Part shown: positions 34,675 to 42,806 of the stretch, in pieces
Position numbering within the stretch: position 1 is the stretch's first letter
Layout of the letters: every line of letters starts with the position of its first letter
Assembly: GCA_002490425.1 (NCBI GenBank)
Contig: DKTZ01000057.1
Span: 1-53,218 of the forward strand
Length of the DNA stretch: 53,218 nt
From: Ruminococcaceae bacterium UBA7217
GTDB taxonomy: Bacteria > Bacillota > Clostridia > Oscillospirales > Acutalibacteraceae
Direction of reading: 5' to 3'
Program-made: the position numbers and the translations under genes
The notes under the pieces: model-generated
Databases searched by the model: none
Seen by the model: only the letters and a program-made list of their open reading frames with translations
Told to the model about the DNA's origin: nothing

Positions 34675-35820
34675 ATGGCAGATAAAAGAGATTATTACGA
34701 GGTACTCGGCGTTGACAAAAATGCGACTGAGGATCAAATAAAAAAAGCATACCGTCAGACAGCTAAAAAATATCACCCCGATTTACATCCGGGTGACAAA
34801 GAGGCTGAGGAAAAGTTTAAGGAAGCAAATGAAGCCTATGAGGTTCTGTCCGATGCCGACAAAAAGGCACGCTATGACCAGTTCGGCCACGCAGGCGTTG
34901 ACCCGAATTACGGCGCAGGGCAGGGCGGCTACGGCGGCGGATTCGGCGGCATGGACTTTGACCTCGGCGATATACTCGGCAGTATGTTCGGCGGCGGATT
35001 CGGGGGATTCGGCGGCAGGTCAAACCCCAACGCTCCGCAAAGAGGGTCGGACACTCAGGCAAGCGTTACAATTTCATTTGAAGAGGCGGCAAAGGGCTGT
35101 AAACGCACTGTCGACTCAATGAGAATTGAATCGTGCCCCGAATGTCACGGCAGCGGCTGTGCAGCAGGCTCTTCGCCTAAAACCTGTCCCGAATGTCACG
35201 GAAAGGGACAGGTTACCGTTCAGCAGAGAACGCCGTTCGGTGTAATTCAGACCTCAAAGCCGTGCTCAAAGTGCGGCGGCAGAGGTACTGTTATTGAAAA
35301 TCCGTGTAAAAAATGTAACGGCTCGGGCAGAGTGCGTAAATCGTCAAAGCTTGACATCAATATTCCGGCAGGTGTTGACGACCGTCAGATTATTACTGTC
35401 AGAGGGCAGGGTAATAAGGGTGTAAACGGCGGACCTGCAGGCGACCTTAACATAGTTGTAAATGTTCGTCCCCACCCGATTTTTGAGCGTGACGGCTACA
35501 ATGTTTGGGTTGATTTACATTTAACATATATGCAGGTAGCTCTCGGTTGTACCGTTCAGGTTCCCACACTTGACGGAAAGGTTGAATATCCGATTCCGGC
35601 AGGCACACAGCCGGGCGATGTTTATAAGCTTCGCGGCAGAGGTATACCTAACCGTTCCGGCCTCGGCAGAGGCGACCAGCTTGTAAGAGTTATTGTCGAT
35701 GTTCCGAAAAAACTTACCGACAAACAGCGTGAGCTTATTAAACAGCTTGCAATTGAATTCGGCAGCACCGAAGGACTTGACGAAGGCAAAAAAGGCTTTT
35801 TCGGCAAAAAGAAAAAGTAA
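34675..35820 (+). CDS. dnaJ: Chaperone DnaJ (Hsp40)
   Basis: 381 residues. The J-domain has KKYHPDLHPGD with the HPD triad. A long Gly/Phe-rich region with many GGFGG repeats follows, then four zinc-binding repeats (CPECHGSG, CPECHGKG, CSKCGGRG, CKKCNGSG) and the C-terminal substrate domains. It delivers clients to DnaK and stimulates its ATPase. GGAG precedes the ATG. It is the last gene of the CIRCE operon and ends in a strong terminator. Confidence 0.98.
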   Translation: MADKRDYYEVLGVDKNATEDQIKKAYRQTAKKYHPDLHPGDKEAEEKFKEANEAYEVLSDADKKARYDQFGHAGVDPNYGAGQGGYGGGFGGMDFDLGDILGSMFGGGFGGFGGRSNPNAPQRGSDTQASVTISFEEAAKGCKRTVDSMRIESCPECHGSGCAAGSSPKTCPECHGKGQVTVQQRTPFGVIQTSKPCSKCGGRGTVIENPCKKCNGSGRVRKSSKLDINIPAGVDDRQIITVRGQGNKGVNGGPAGDLNIVVNVRPHPIFERDGYNVWVDLHLTYMQVALGCTVQVPTLDGKVEYPIPAGTQPGDVYKLRGRGIPNRSGLGRGDQLVRVIVDVPKKLTDKQRELIKQLAIEFGSTEGLDEGKKGFFGKKKK

Positions 35821-35836
35821 TAAATAAGCATAAAAG

Positions 35837-35877
35837 AAAAGCCGAGATTCACAAATTCAAGTGAACCTCGGCTTTTT
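35837..35877 (+). terminator. Terminator of the hrcA-dnaJ operon
   Basis: AAAAGCCGAG(ATTCAC) pairs with (GTGAAC)CTCGGCTTTTT around AAATTCAA, with a long stem and T-run. Confidence 0.9.
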
Positions 35878-35907
35878 GCTATTCAAAATTATTTGTAGCG
35901 GCGGCAT

Positions 35908-36004
35908 GGCTTCTCCCTCGGGAGAAGCTGTCACGAAGTGACTGATGAGGGGGAAATCCCTCAGTCTTTTCTGTCGCAAATCCTGCTCCCTAAAAGAGGG
36001 AGCA
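35908..36004. repeat. Multi-hairpin intergenic repeat-like element
   Basis: A chain of small palindromes: GCTTCTCCC/GGGAGAAGC (35909-35928), GTCAC/GTGAC (35930-35942), TGAGGG/CCCTCA (about 35945-35962) and CTGCTCCCT/AGGGAGCAG (about 35983-36004). The sequence with CTTCTCCCTCGGGAGAAG and GTCACGAAGTGAC resembles dispersed non-coding repeats familiar from gut Ruminococcaceae genomes. Only one copy is in the window. Confidence 0.55.
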
Positions 36005-36082
36005 GATCTTCTAATGCAAAAGTACCGACCTTTTGTCCAAGTAGGGACAGGTTTCCACATCTGTCCTGATAAAATATAAAAA

Positions 36083-37531
36083 TTACTTTGCCCTATCAAC
36101 ATCAAACCAAAATGTAACGCCGCCGTCGGAGTTAAACACGCCGTACTCGTTGCCGTGCAGATTTTGAATGGCGCTGACTATTGAAAGCCCTAAGCCGAAT
36201 CTGCCATCTTTACGGGAACGGGATTTGTCCGCTCTGTAAAATGAGTCCCAAATCTTGTCGATGTCCTCATCGGCAATTGCTTTGCCCGTATTGTAAACAA
36301 ATATTCTTACCTTTTCGCCTGCTTCTTCGCAGTAAATACGTATAAGCTTGTCTCCGTCAGTGTGGGATACCGCATTTGAAACAAAATTATTAAGCACCAT
36401 ATTAAGCTTAATTAAATCGCCTCGGCACATAATATTTTCGGGAATCTCAGTTTCGCATTTTATACCGTTTTCTTCAAAAACAATTTTCTCGCTGTCAGTG
36501 TAATCGTGAATAAAGTCAAACAGTGAAAAGTCTTCAATTTCAAGTCTGCTGTCTCCGATTTCAAATCTTGACAAATCCAAAAGCTCCATAACAAGAGTGT
36601 TCATTTTTTCGCTTTCTTTTATGATAACGCCGCAGTATTCGGCAGCATTTTCAGTATCTCCGCTTTGAAGCAAAAGCTCAGCGCCTTCAGCGTAACCCCT
36701 GACTATTGAAATAGGTGTTTTTAACTCATGGGAAATACTCGAAATAAATTCTTTTCTTAAATCGTCAAGTGTCTGCTTTTTCTCAATGTCATCTTGAAGT
36801 TTTTTGTTCTTTTCATTAAGGTCCTGAAGAGTCAGGTCAAGTGAGCCTGAAAGATTGTTAATGCTTCCTGCGAGTTCTCCGATTTCATCGTTGGATTTTA
36901 CCACAACCCGTTCAGAAAAGTCCATTTTCGACATTTTTTCGGTGATTTTGCTCATTTGAATAAGCGGTTTTGTAAAGCTTTTTGAATAAATTATAAAGAA
37001 TATAATAACGACAATAAATATAAACAAAATCGACGCCCAGACAAAGTAAAGTGCAACTTCAGCATTTGCTTCAACATTTGCAAGTACGCTGAAAATCTCA
37101 ATCTCAGTACCGTCATTGAGAATGTATTTGTAGTCAATGTACTGAACTCCGTTTGACTCACGAATGTCAAGAACAGCACCGTTTTTTTCTGTGCCGTGCT
37201 CAATGACAATTGTGTTGCCGCCTGTGGGAATAAGGTTTTTAGGACTTAAATACAGTGGATTTCCGTCTGCAAAATAAATGTCGATTGAAATGTTGTTTTC
37301 GGTTTCAAGCTGGCTTACAGTACCTAAATATACACCTGATTTTAAGTCGAGAGTATTAAGATATTCGGCTGTGGATGCTATTTTGCTTTTCTCGTTATAA
37401 AAATACAAATCTCCGAGATAAGTTGTGTTGATAATCAAAATAACCGCAACGGCAGCTAAAAGAATTGCCGTTATTTGCAAAAACATTTTGAGTCTTATAC
37501 TTAAACGGCACTTTTTTTTATTCATTTGCAT
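36083..37531 (-). CDS. Membrane sensor histidine kinase
   Basis: 482 residues from the ATG at 37531, with AGGA 5 bases upstream and 14 bases overlap with the regulator gene. There are two membrane helices (about 15-35 and 155-178) that flank an extracytoplasmic sensor domain of about 120 residues, then HAMP, HisKA with the phosphorylated His in SSISHELKTPIS, and HATPase with N-box NFVSNAVSHTD and GRFGLGLSIV. It is followed by no further gene on this strand. It senses an unknown envelope signal and phosphorylates the regulator encoded just upstream. Confidence 0.92.
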   Translation of the reverse strand: MQMNKKKCRLSIRLKMFLQITAILLAAVAVILIINTTYLGDLYFYNEKSKIASTAEYLNTLDLKSGVYLGTVSQLETENNISIDIYFADGNPLYLSPKNLIPTGGNTIVIEHGTEKNGAVLDIRESNGVQYIDYKYILNDGTEIEIFSVLANVEANAEVALYFVWASILFIFIVVIIFFIIYSKSFTKPLIQMSKITEKMSKMDFSERVVVKSNDEIGELAGSINNLSGSLDLTLQDLNEKNKKLQDDIEKKQTLDDLRKEFISSISHELKTPISIVRGYAEGAELLLQSGDTENAAEYCGVIIKESEKMNTLVMELLDLSRFEIGDSRLEIEDFSLFDFIHDYTDSEKIVFEENGIKCETEIPENIMCRGDLIKLNMVLNNFVSNAVSHTDGDKLIRIYCEEAGEKVRIFVYNTGKAIADEDIDKIWDSFYRADKSRSRKDGRFGLGLSIVSAIQNLHGNEYGVFNSDGGVTFWFDVDRAK

Positions 37532-38204
37532 CACTTTCCTGAATTTTATAGCCAACGCCGTAAACTGTTTTCAGATGTCGGTTTCCCCATTCGCCCAGCT
37601 TTGTGCGAAGCCTTGCTACGTGTGAGTCGACAGTTCTTGTGTCCCCGTAATAGTCAAAGCCCCAAATATCGTCAAGAAGCTGTTCGCGGCTGTAAACTCT
37701 GCCTGTGTTTTCAATAAGCTTCAAAAGAATATTGAATTCTTTAACCGTAAGTAAAATTTCTTTTCCGTCAACAAATACCTGATGCGCTGTTTTGTCAACA
37801 GTAAGACCCTCAATTCCGCTTTCTTCAGCCTTAGAAGCGGTCTGACTGCGCTTTAAAAGTGCTTCAACCCGTTTCGTTAAAAGCACAGGACTGAAAGGCT
37901 TTGTAACATAATCGTCAGCGCCTGATTCAAAACCTTTGAGCTGGTCAAACTCCTGACTTCGTGCCGATAACAGCAAAATCGGGACGGAAGAGGTTTTGCG
38001 GATTTCACTGCAAACCTCCCAACCGTCTTTTTCGGGCATCATAATGTCAAGAATAAGCAGGTCTGTATCTTTGTTTTTCTCAAAAAGGAGCAGCGCCTCA
38101 TCGCCGTTTTCGGCCTCGAGAACTGTGAAACCATCTTTTTTAAGAAAATCCGAAACAAGCCTACGTATCAGCTGCTCGTCATCAGCAATAATTATTTTTG
38201 CCAT
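37518..38204 (-). CDS. OmpR-family response regulator
   Basis: 228 residues. The receiver domain carries the acidic pocket (ADDEQ), the phospho-acceptor Asp in LLILDIMMPEKDGW and the Lys in DDYVTKPFSP. The C-terminal winged helix has LTVKEFNILLKLIEN and the closing RTVDSHVARLRTKLG..VYGVGYK. It resembles VanR-type regulators. It pairs with the kinase downstream, with overlapping genes, and lies 27 bases after queT, so the three may share a transcript. Confidence 0.94.
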   Translation of the reverse strand: MAKIIIADDEQLIRRLVSDFLKKDGFTVLEAENGDEALLLFEKNKDTDLLILDIMMPEKDGWEVCSEIRKTSSVPILLLSARSQEFDQLKGFESGADDYVTKPFSPVLLTKRVEALLKRSQTASKAEESGIEGLTVDKTAHQVFVDGKEILLTVKEFNILLKLIENTGRVYSREQLLDDIWGFDYYGDTRTVDSHVARLRTKLGEWGNRHLKTVYGVGYKIQESDANE

Positions 38205-38231
38205 ATTATCACGCCCTTTAATTTTTATGTT

Positions 38232-38741
38232 TTATTTGAACAAATCCTTTAATTTTGTTTTCTGTATTGCTCTGCAAAGTAAAATCCCGAGCGTAAAGCA
38301 AACTGCCAATTCGCCGATTGCTACTTCAAGCCCTGCAATGAGAAAAAATTTCCATTGAAACCCTTCAGGTGCAAGGTATGCAAGCTCTGCACCTACAAAT
38401 ATTCCGTTAAAAATACAGGGAAACAGCAGGGAAAGCAGGGGAATACCTTTTATTTTTATATTTCTTGCAAGGTATCCGAGTGCGGCGGCAATAAGTGTGG
38501 CGCTTGTCCCGACAATAATATCAATTGCGCCGAGAGGACTCGAAAGATTACTCAGCAGACACCCGACTGTAAGACCCGGAATTGCCGCAGGGGTAAATGC
38601 ACAAAGCACGCAAAGCGCTTCGGACACTCTGAACTGAATTTGCCCGTAAGCAAGTCCGAACATTGATGAGGCAGCGGTCAGGGCAGCATACAGTGCAGCA
38701 ATAACCGCCGCTTTCACAACAAATAAGGTTTTTTGATTCAT
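38232..38741 (-). CDS. queT: QueT, queuosine precursor transporter
   Basis: 169 residues from the ATG at 38741; an in-frame GTG at 38750 lies inside the riboswitch's anti-SD region. Six predicted hydrophobic segments are present, with QIQFRVSEALCVLCAFTPAAIPGL and GAIDIIVGTSATLIAAALGY typical of the QueT family. QueT is the S component of an energy-coupling factor importer for preQ1/preQ0-type precursors and works with the shared EcfA/EcfT module, which is not in this window. A preQ1 riboswitch covers its ribosome binding site. Confidence 0.93.
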   Translation of the reverse strand: MNQKTLFVVKAAVIAALYAALTAASSMFGLAYGQIQFRVSEALCVLCAFTPAAIPGLTVGCLLSNLSSPLGAIDIIVGTSATLIAAALGYLARNIKIKGIPLLSLLFPCIFNGIFVGAELAYLAPEGFQWKFFLIAGLEVAIGELAVCFTLGILLCRAIQKTKLKDLFK

Positions 38742-38751
38742 TTTTATCACA

Positions 38752-38792
38752 CCGTAGTTTTATTTTACGTCAGGATGGTTTCGAACTGACGT
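38752..38792 (-). promoter_or_regulatory. preQ1-I riboswitch in front of queT
   Basis: On the minus strand ACGTCAG (38792-38786) pairs with CTGACGT around the loop TTCGAAACCATC, and an A-rich tail AAAATAAAACTACGG leads into the GGTGTGAT ribosome binding site. This is the compact H-type pseudoknot layout of preQ1 class I. When preQ1 binds, the tail pairs with the loop and blocks initiation. It begins 4 bases after the stop of the DUF2974 gene, with no clear promoter in between. Confidence 0.85.
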
Positions 38793-38796
38793 TATA

Positions 38797-39954
38797 TTAA
38801 AAGTTACCTTTGATTATCGGCAACTTTTTAATACGCTCGCTGAAATAGTTTTTTTGGTTAGCGACAACGCTTGAGCCCATTGATGTGAAAAACTGTTTTA
38901 TAACCTTTGCGGACAGCGCTCTGTCCTGCGGGGAAAGGCCTTTTACAGCGTCAAGAGCAAGGGGGATATTAGTGAGCAGATTTTCCATCCACTGCCTGAA
39001 TGTAGGCGAGTTCGCTTCGTTTGTTTTCTCGACAAGCAGGAACATTCCTTCAAGAAACTGCTCCCTTTGTTCAGGTGCAAAGCCGAATACCCATTCGTTA
39101 AAGGTTGTGTCAATAATCTTTGCACGCATAACGATTTTTGTACCCGGTACAAAGTCTGTACCCTCAATCTGCCACATAAACGGGTCGTGCTGATAAAAGC
39201 CAATTCCGTCGCTTTTAACAATCTGAACCTTTGATTTGTCGGTCAAAAGCATACCTATCATCGACTCTTCGGGAACGAATTTTGAAATTTTGGGAAGTGT
39301 ATTTATGTAAGCCTCATCGTTTACAAACTCTTCCGTAAAACCGGGGCTGTCAAAGGAAATTACACGCTTAATTTTCTTTTTACTTTCATTTTTACAGTAA
39401 ACACTTGAATAAATAGCAAGGTTACCGCCCTTGGAATGACCTGTAACAATAACCTCACCTCTAAGGCGGGGGATTACCTTGTCAACATAAGCTACCGAAA
39501 TTTCCTGAGAGCTTACGGGGTATTTATACAGCATATTGCAGTTTTCTTTCCAGCCGAGTATTGTTGAGTCCGTGCCTCTGAACGAAATTACATTAAGATT
39601 TTTAGGCAGAACAAATACAACTCCGCAGAACTGAGTGTCACTGTCTTTTTCAGCAATATCTTCATAAAATTTTGCTTTAACTTTGCCGTATCTTTTTGAA
39701 TATGCAACGGCATTAAAAAGCTTTGTATTGTTTTCGGCAGAGCGTGGAAGCGTGAAAATTTCGGGGAATTTTTCGTGCTCGGCGATTTCGTGCAAATAAA
39801 CGCCCTTTGACTCGGAACGGGTGTCTTCAACAATACCTGTGTAATTCAGATATGAAAGCTGTGCAAAAATCAAAGCGTCAATTTTATTGAAGGGAATTTC
39901 GCCAAAATCCTTATTGGCGTTAAAAAGAACATAATCAATAATACTGTGCGACAT
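38797..39954 (-). CDS. DUF2974 / Mbeg1-like alpha/beta hydrolase (lipase-like)
   Basis: 385 residues. The N-terminus YVLFNANKDFGEIPFNKIDALIFAQLSYLNY and the centre VISFRGTDST and VTGHSKGGNLAIY (nucleophile Ser in GHSKGG) match the DUF2974/Mbeg1-like family of class 3 lipase-like proteins. The Asp in SFDSPG is a likely further triad member. There is no signal peptide. The C-terminal 100 residues are helical. Its natural substrate is unknown. It has a strong promoter and heads a transcript that may continue through the riboswitch into queT and the two-component genes. Confidence 0.88.
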   Translation of the reverse strand: MSHSIIDYVLFNANKDFGEIPFNKIDALIFAQLSYLNYTGIVEDTRSESKGVYLHEIAEHEKFPEIFTLPRSAENNTKLFNAVAYSKRYGKVKAKFYEDIAEKDSDTQFCGVVFVLPKNLNVISFRGTDSTILGWKENCNMLYKYPVSSQEISVAYVDKVIPRLRGEVIVTGHSKGGNLAIYSSVYCKNESKKKIKRVISFDSPGFTEEFVNDEAYINTLPKISKFVPEESMIGMLLTDKSKVQIVKSDGIGFYQHDPFMWQIEGTDFVPGTKIVMRAKIIDTTFNEWVFGFAPEQREQFLEGMFLLVEKTNEANSPTFRQWMENLLTNIPLALDAVKGLSPQDRALSAKVIKQFFTSMGSSVVANQKNYFSERIKKLPIIKGNF

Positions 39955-40012
39955 TTTATCACCTTTTTCAATGATTTTATGTATACATATTAAATATTGA
40001 ACAGTTTTAGAA

Positions 40013-40041
40013 ATTATACCATATTATATATTTCACGTCAA
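40013..40041 (-). promoter_or_regulatory. Promoter of the DUF2974 gene
   Basis: On the minus strand TTGACG (40041-40036), a 17-base spacer and TATAAT (40018-40013). Confidence 0.85.
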
Positions 40042-40081
40042 TAAAAGCTTATGCTTTGAGAAAAAATAATTGTATTTAATC

Positions 40082-40110
40082 TTGACAATTGATTTTCACT
40101 GTGATACAAT
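40082..40110 (+). promoter_or_regulatory. rpmG-secE-nusG promoter
   Basis: TTGACA (40082-40087), a 17-base spacer and TACAAT (40105-40110), back to back with the DUF2974 promoter 40 bases away. Confidence 0.88.
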
Positions 40111-40117
40111 ACCACTA

Positions 40118-40157
40118 CCTCGAAAAGGAGGGCTTTATTTTTGTGCCCTTTTTGAGG
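40118..40157 (+). promoter_or_regulatory. Hairpin in the rpmG leader
   Basis: CCTCGAAAAGGAGGGC pairs with GCCCTTTTTGAGG (imperfect) around TTTATTTTTGT, right at the transcript start. It may protect the 5' end or bind a protein; no terminator T-run follows. Confidence 0.6.
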
Positions 40158-40207
40158 CAGGCTTATATCGCTGAAATTTGCGATGAATTAACGGAGGTGC
40201 CGAAAAA

Positions 40208-40357
40208 ATGAGAGTAAAAATCACATTGGCTTGTACGGAGTGCAAACAGCGCAATTATGACACAATGAAAAACAAAAAGAACACTCCCGACAGAATGGAA
40301 ATGAACAAGTATTGCAGATTCTGCAAGAAACACACTCTCCACAGAGAAACAAAGTAA
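40208..40357 (+). CDS. rpmG: 50S ribosomal protein L33
   Basis: 49 residues, a standard L33. MRVKITLACTECKQRNY and MNKYCRFCKKHTLHRETK give two CxxC pairs, so it is the zinc-binding (C+) form. GGAGG lies 10 bases upstream. It is the first gene in the rpmG-secE-nusG order conserved in Firmicutes. Confidence 0.97.
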   Translation: MRVKITLACTECKQRNYDTMKNKKNTPDRMEMNKYCRFCKKHTLHRETK

Positions 40358-40373
40358 TCGGAGGTAACAAAAA

Positions 40374-40721
40374 ATGGCTGACAAAAAAGAAAACGCCGCT
40401 TCCGAAGTAAAGAAGAACAAAACTGCCGACAAGCCTAAAGTAAAGAAGGGCAATCCCTTTAAAAGAGCGGGCAAGGCAATTAAAGAATTCTTCAAAAACT
40501 TCAAGGGCGAATGTAAAAAAATCACATGGCCCTCAGGCAAAACTGTTCTTAACAGTTCGCTTGTTGTTATCGCCGTAGTCGCAATTGTGGGACTTGTCAT
40601 ATTCGCTTTTGACACAGGTATAACAGCTGCTATCGACGCTCTTGTAGGTCTTGCATCAGACCATAAGGCTAAGGCGGCGGCAGATACCGCAAGTATGATT
40701 TTCCCGTTCATTATGGGCTAA
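40374..40721 (+). CDS. secE: Preprotein translocase subunit SecE
   Basis: 115 residues. A Lys-rich N-terminal extension (about 1-45) precedes the conserved SecE core: GKAIKEFFKNFKGECKKITWPSGK and one membrane helix (SLVVIAVVAIVGLVIFAFD). It clamps SecY in the Sec channel. GGAGG is upstream, and it sits 16 bases after rpmG and 15 before nusG. The C-terminus extends about 30 residues beyond the helix, longer than in most short SecE proteins. Confidence 0.95.
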   Translation: MADKKENAASEVKKNKTADKPKVKKGNPFKRAGKAIKEFFKNFKGECKKITWPSGKTVLNSSLVVIAVVAIVGLVIFAFDTGITAAIDALVGLASDHKAKAAADTASMIFPFIMG

Positions 40722-40736
40722 ACGGAGGGGACAAGA

Positions 40737-41297
40737 ATGGCTGAACTCTCCAGATGGTTTGTTGTTCATACCTATTCCGGTTACGAAAACAAGGTTGCGA
40801 CAAACATCGAAAAGGTTGTTGAAAACCGAAAGATGCATGACCTTATCCTTGATGTTAACATTCCTATGGAAACTGTTACCGAGGTTAAGGACGAGCAGAA
40901 AAAAGAAGTTGAAAGAAAAGTTTTTCCCGGTTATGTTATGGTCAAGGTTGCCGTATTTGAAAATGAAGATACAGGCGAGCTTGAAATGACTGACGACACT
41001 TGGTATGTTATCCGCAATACACGTGGCGTAACAGGCTTTGTAGGTCCTGAAAGTAAACCGATACCTCTTACTGAGGAAGAGGTTTATGCAATGGGCGTTG
41101 AGAAAAAGGTTATCAAGATTGACTATGAGGTCGGCGATATGGTTACAATCATCGACGGCGCATTTGAAGGCGTTGTCGGCGTTGTCCGTGAGCTTGATGC
41201 AGACGCAGGCTCTGTTTGCGTTGTAATTTCAATGCTCGGCCGTGAAACTCCCGTTGAGCTTGAGCTTGACCAGGTGGAAAAAACAGAACAAGAATAA
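40737..41297 (+). CDS. nusG: Transcription termination/antitermination factor NusG
   Basis: 186 residues. An NGN domain opens with WFVVHTYSGYENKVATNI; KVFPGYVMVKV and NTRGVTGFVGP mark the polymerase-binding face; the KOW domain has VGDMVTIIDGAFEGVVGVV and a C-terminal acidic end. It binds RNA polymerase and couples transcription with translation or Rho. GGAGGGG precedes the ATG. Confidence 0.97.
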   Translation: MAELSRWFVVHTYSGYENKVATNIEKVVENRKMHDLILDVNIPMETVTEVKDEQKKEVERKVFPGYVMVKVAVFENEDTGELEMTDDTWYVIRNTRGVTGFVGPESKPIPLTEEEVYAMGVEKKVIKIDYEVGDMVTIIDGAFEGVVGVVRELDADAGSVCVVISMLGRETPVELELDQVEKTEQE

Positions 41298-41311
41298 TTA
41301 ATTTGGTAATC

Positions 41312-41390
41312 AGCGTTAATACGCTTTTTATGACGCTTCTTCGGAGCGTCGTGGGAGAAACGGCACGAGCTTCCGTTTCGCCATACCACG
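41312..41390 (+). promoter_or_regulatory. rplK leader with three hairpins
   Basis: AGCGT/ACGCT plus TTTT (41312-41329) looks like a weak terminator after nusG. GACGCT/AGCGTC (41332-41350) follows, then GAAACGG/CCGTTTC inside CGTGG/CCACG (41350-41390). The last may be a ribosomal-protein (L1-type) regulatory structure; this is inferred from position. Confidence 0.5.
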
Positions 41391-41408
41391 AATTTTGGAG
41401 GTGCTAAA

Positions 41409-41834
41409 ATGGCTCAGAAAGTAACAGGCTTTATTAAGCTTCAAATCCCTGCCGGCAAAGCAACACCGGCACCGCCCGTAGGACCGGCTCTCGGTCAGCA
41501 CGGCGTTAACATTATGGCGTTCACAAAGGAATTCAATGAGCGCACAAAGAACGACATGGGTCTTATTATCCCTGTTGTTATCACTGTTTATGCAGACCAT
41601 ACGTTTACATTCGTAACAAAAACTCCCCCCGCAGCAGTTCTTATTAAAAAGGCATGCGGAATTGAGAGTGGTTCGGGTGTTCCCAACAAGACAAAGGTTG
41701 CTTCAATAACAAAAGAGCAGGTTCAGAAGATTGCCGAGCAGAAAATGCCCGACCTTAACGCTGCTTCTATTGAATCAGCTATGAGTATGATTGCAGGTAC
41801 TGCCCGCTCAATGGGTATTACCGTAGTTGACTGA
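41409..41834 (+). CDS. rplK: 50S ribosomal protein L11
   Basis: 141 residues. The N-terminal GFIKLQIPAGKATPAPPVGPALGQHGVNIM and C-terminal DLNAASIESAMSMIAGTARSMGI (split) are hallmark L11 sequences. It forms the GTPase-associated stalk base with 23S rRNA. GGAGG lies 8 bases upstream. rplA follows 58 bases later. Confidence 0.98.
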   Translation: MAQKVTGFIKLQIPAGKATPAPPVGPALGQHGVNIMAFTKEFNERTKNDMGLIIPVVITVYADHTFTFVTKTPPAAVLIKKACGIESGSGVPNKTKVASITKEQVQKIAEQKMPDLNAASIESAMSMIAGTARSMGITVVD

Positions 41835-41892
41835 TCTCCTTGTGGGAGGAAAAATCAGATCCGATTAACCACTTTTTTGGAGGAATTGAATT

Positions 41893-42600
41893 ATGAAACA
41901 CGGAAAAAAATATGTTGAGAGCGCAAAGCTCATTGACAAAGCAAAACTTTATGACACTGCTGAGGCACTTGACATTGCAGTTAAGACAGCAACAGCAAAA
42001 TTTGATGAAACAGTAGAAATTCACGTTCGTTTGGGTGTTGACTCACGTCATGCTGACCAGCAGGTCAGAGGCGCTGTTGTTCTTCCCAACGGAACAGGTA
42101 AAAAGGTTCGCGTTGCAGTATTTGCAAAGGGCGACAAGGTTGACGCTGCTTTGGCAGCAGGCGCTGAATATGTCGGTGCTGAAGACCTTATGGAAAAAAT
42201 TCAGGGCGGCTTTATGGACTTTGATGTTTGTATTGCTTCTCCAGATATGATGGGTCTTGTTGGCCGTCTCGGTAAGGTTCTCGGTCCCCGTGGCTTAATG
42301 CCTTCACCGAAAGCAGGTACCGTTACTCCTGATGTTGCTAAAGCTGTAACTGAGGCTAAGGCAGGTAAAATTGAGTACCGTCTTGATAAGACAAACATCA
42401 TTCACTGCCCCATCGGCAAGGCTTCTTTCGGTGCTGACAAGCTCAAAGAGAACCTTGACACTCTTATGGACGCAATCGTTAAGGCAAAGCCGGCAGCAAC
42501 AAAGGGTCAGTACATTAAGTCTTGCGCAGTAGCAACAACAATGGGCCCCGGCATTAAAATTAACCCGAATAAATTTGTTGCAACAGCAGTTGCTGAATAA
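41893..42600 (+). CDS. rplA: 50S ribosomal protein L1
   Basis: 235 residues. VEIHVRLGVDSRHADQQVRG, the middle GRLGKVLGPRGLMPSPKAGTV and C-terminal GPGIKINPNK are diagnostic for L1. It builds the mobile E-site stalk and in many bacteria represses rplKA translation. GGAGG is found 12 bases upstream. A new promoter for rplJL lies right after its stop. Confidence 0.98.
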   Translation: MKHGKKYVESAKLIDKAKLYDTAEALDIAVKTATAKFDETVEIHVRLGVDSRHADQQVRGAVVLPNGTGKKVRVAVFAKGDKVDAALAAGAEYVGAEDLMEKIQGGFMDFDVCIASPDMMGLVGRLGKVLGPRGLMPSPKAGTVTPDVAKAVTEAKAGKIEYRLDKTNIIHCPIGKASFGADKLKENLDTLMDAIVKAKPAATKGQYIKSCAVATTMGPGIKINPNKFVATAVAE

Positions 42601-42612
42601 TTAAATTTGTTA

Positions 42613-42641
42613 TTGACATACGTTAGTTTGTATGTTAATAT
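42613..42641 (+). promoter_or_regulatory. rplJL promoter
   Basis: TTGACA (42613-42618), a 17-base spacer and TAATAT (42636-42641), starting 12 bases after the rplA stop. Confidence 0.88.
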
Positions 42642-42649
42642 AGTATTCG

Positions 42650-42762
42650 CTTGCCGAAGACAGTAGGTGCGTTTGCGTAAAGGTTTTACCCTGCCTGCCG
42701 AGGAACGAACTTTTTGCATTAAAGTTTTATGCCTCTCTGTCTTTGCGGCAGAGAGGTTTTTT
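42650..42762 (+). promoter_or_regulatory. L10 leader with attenuator terminator
   Basis: GCCGAAGACAGTAGGTGC...CCTGCCTGCCGAGG is the conserved L10(L12)4-binding leader, with the usual pairing of GCAGGC-like and GCCTGC segments. It is followed by a terminator at 42732-42762: CCTCTCTG pairs with CAGAGAGG around TCTTTGCGG, plus TTTTTT. Excess L10-L7/L12 complex would bind the leader and favour termination. Confidence 0.88.
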
Positions 42763-42806
42763 ATCTCATAAAGCAAGCGTAACATTTTAATAGGAGGTGA
42801 ATTCGT

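Noticed and set aside
40163..40711. 182-codon open frame antisense to rpmG-secE
   Set aside because: Covers two certain genes on the other strand; no supporting signals.
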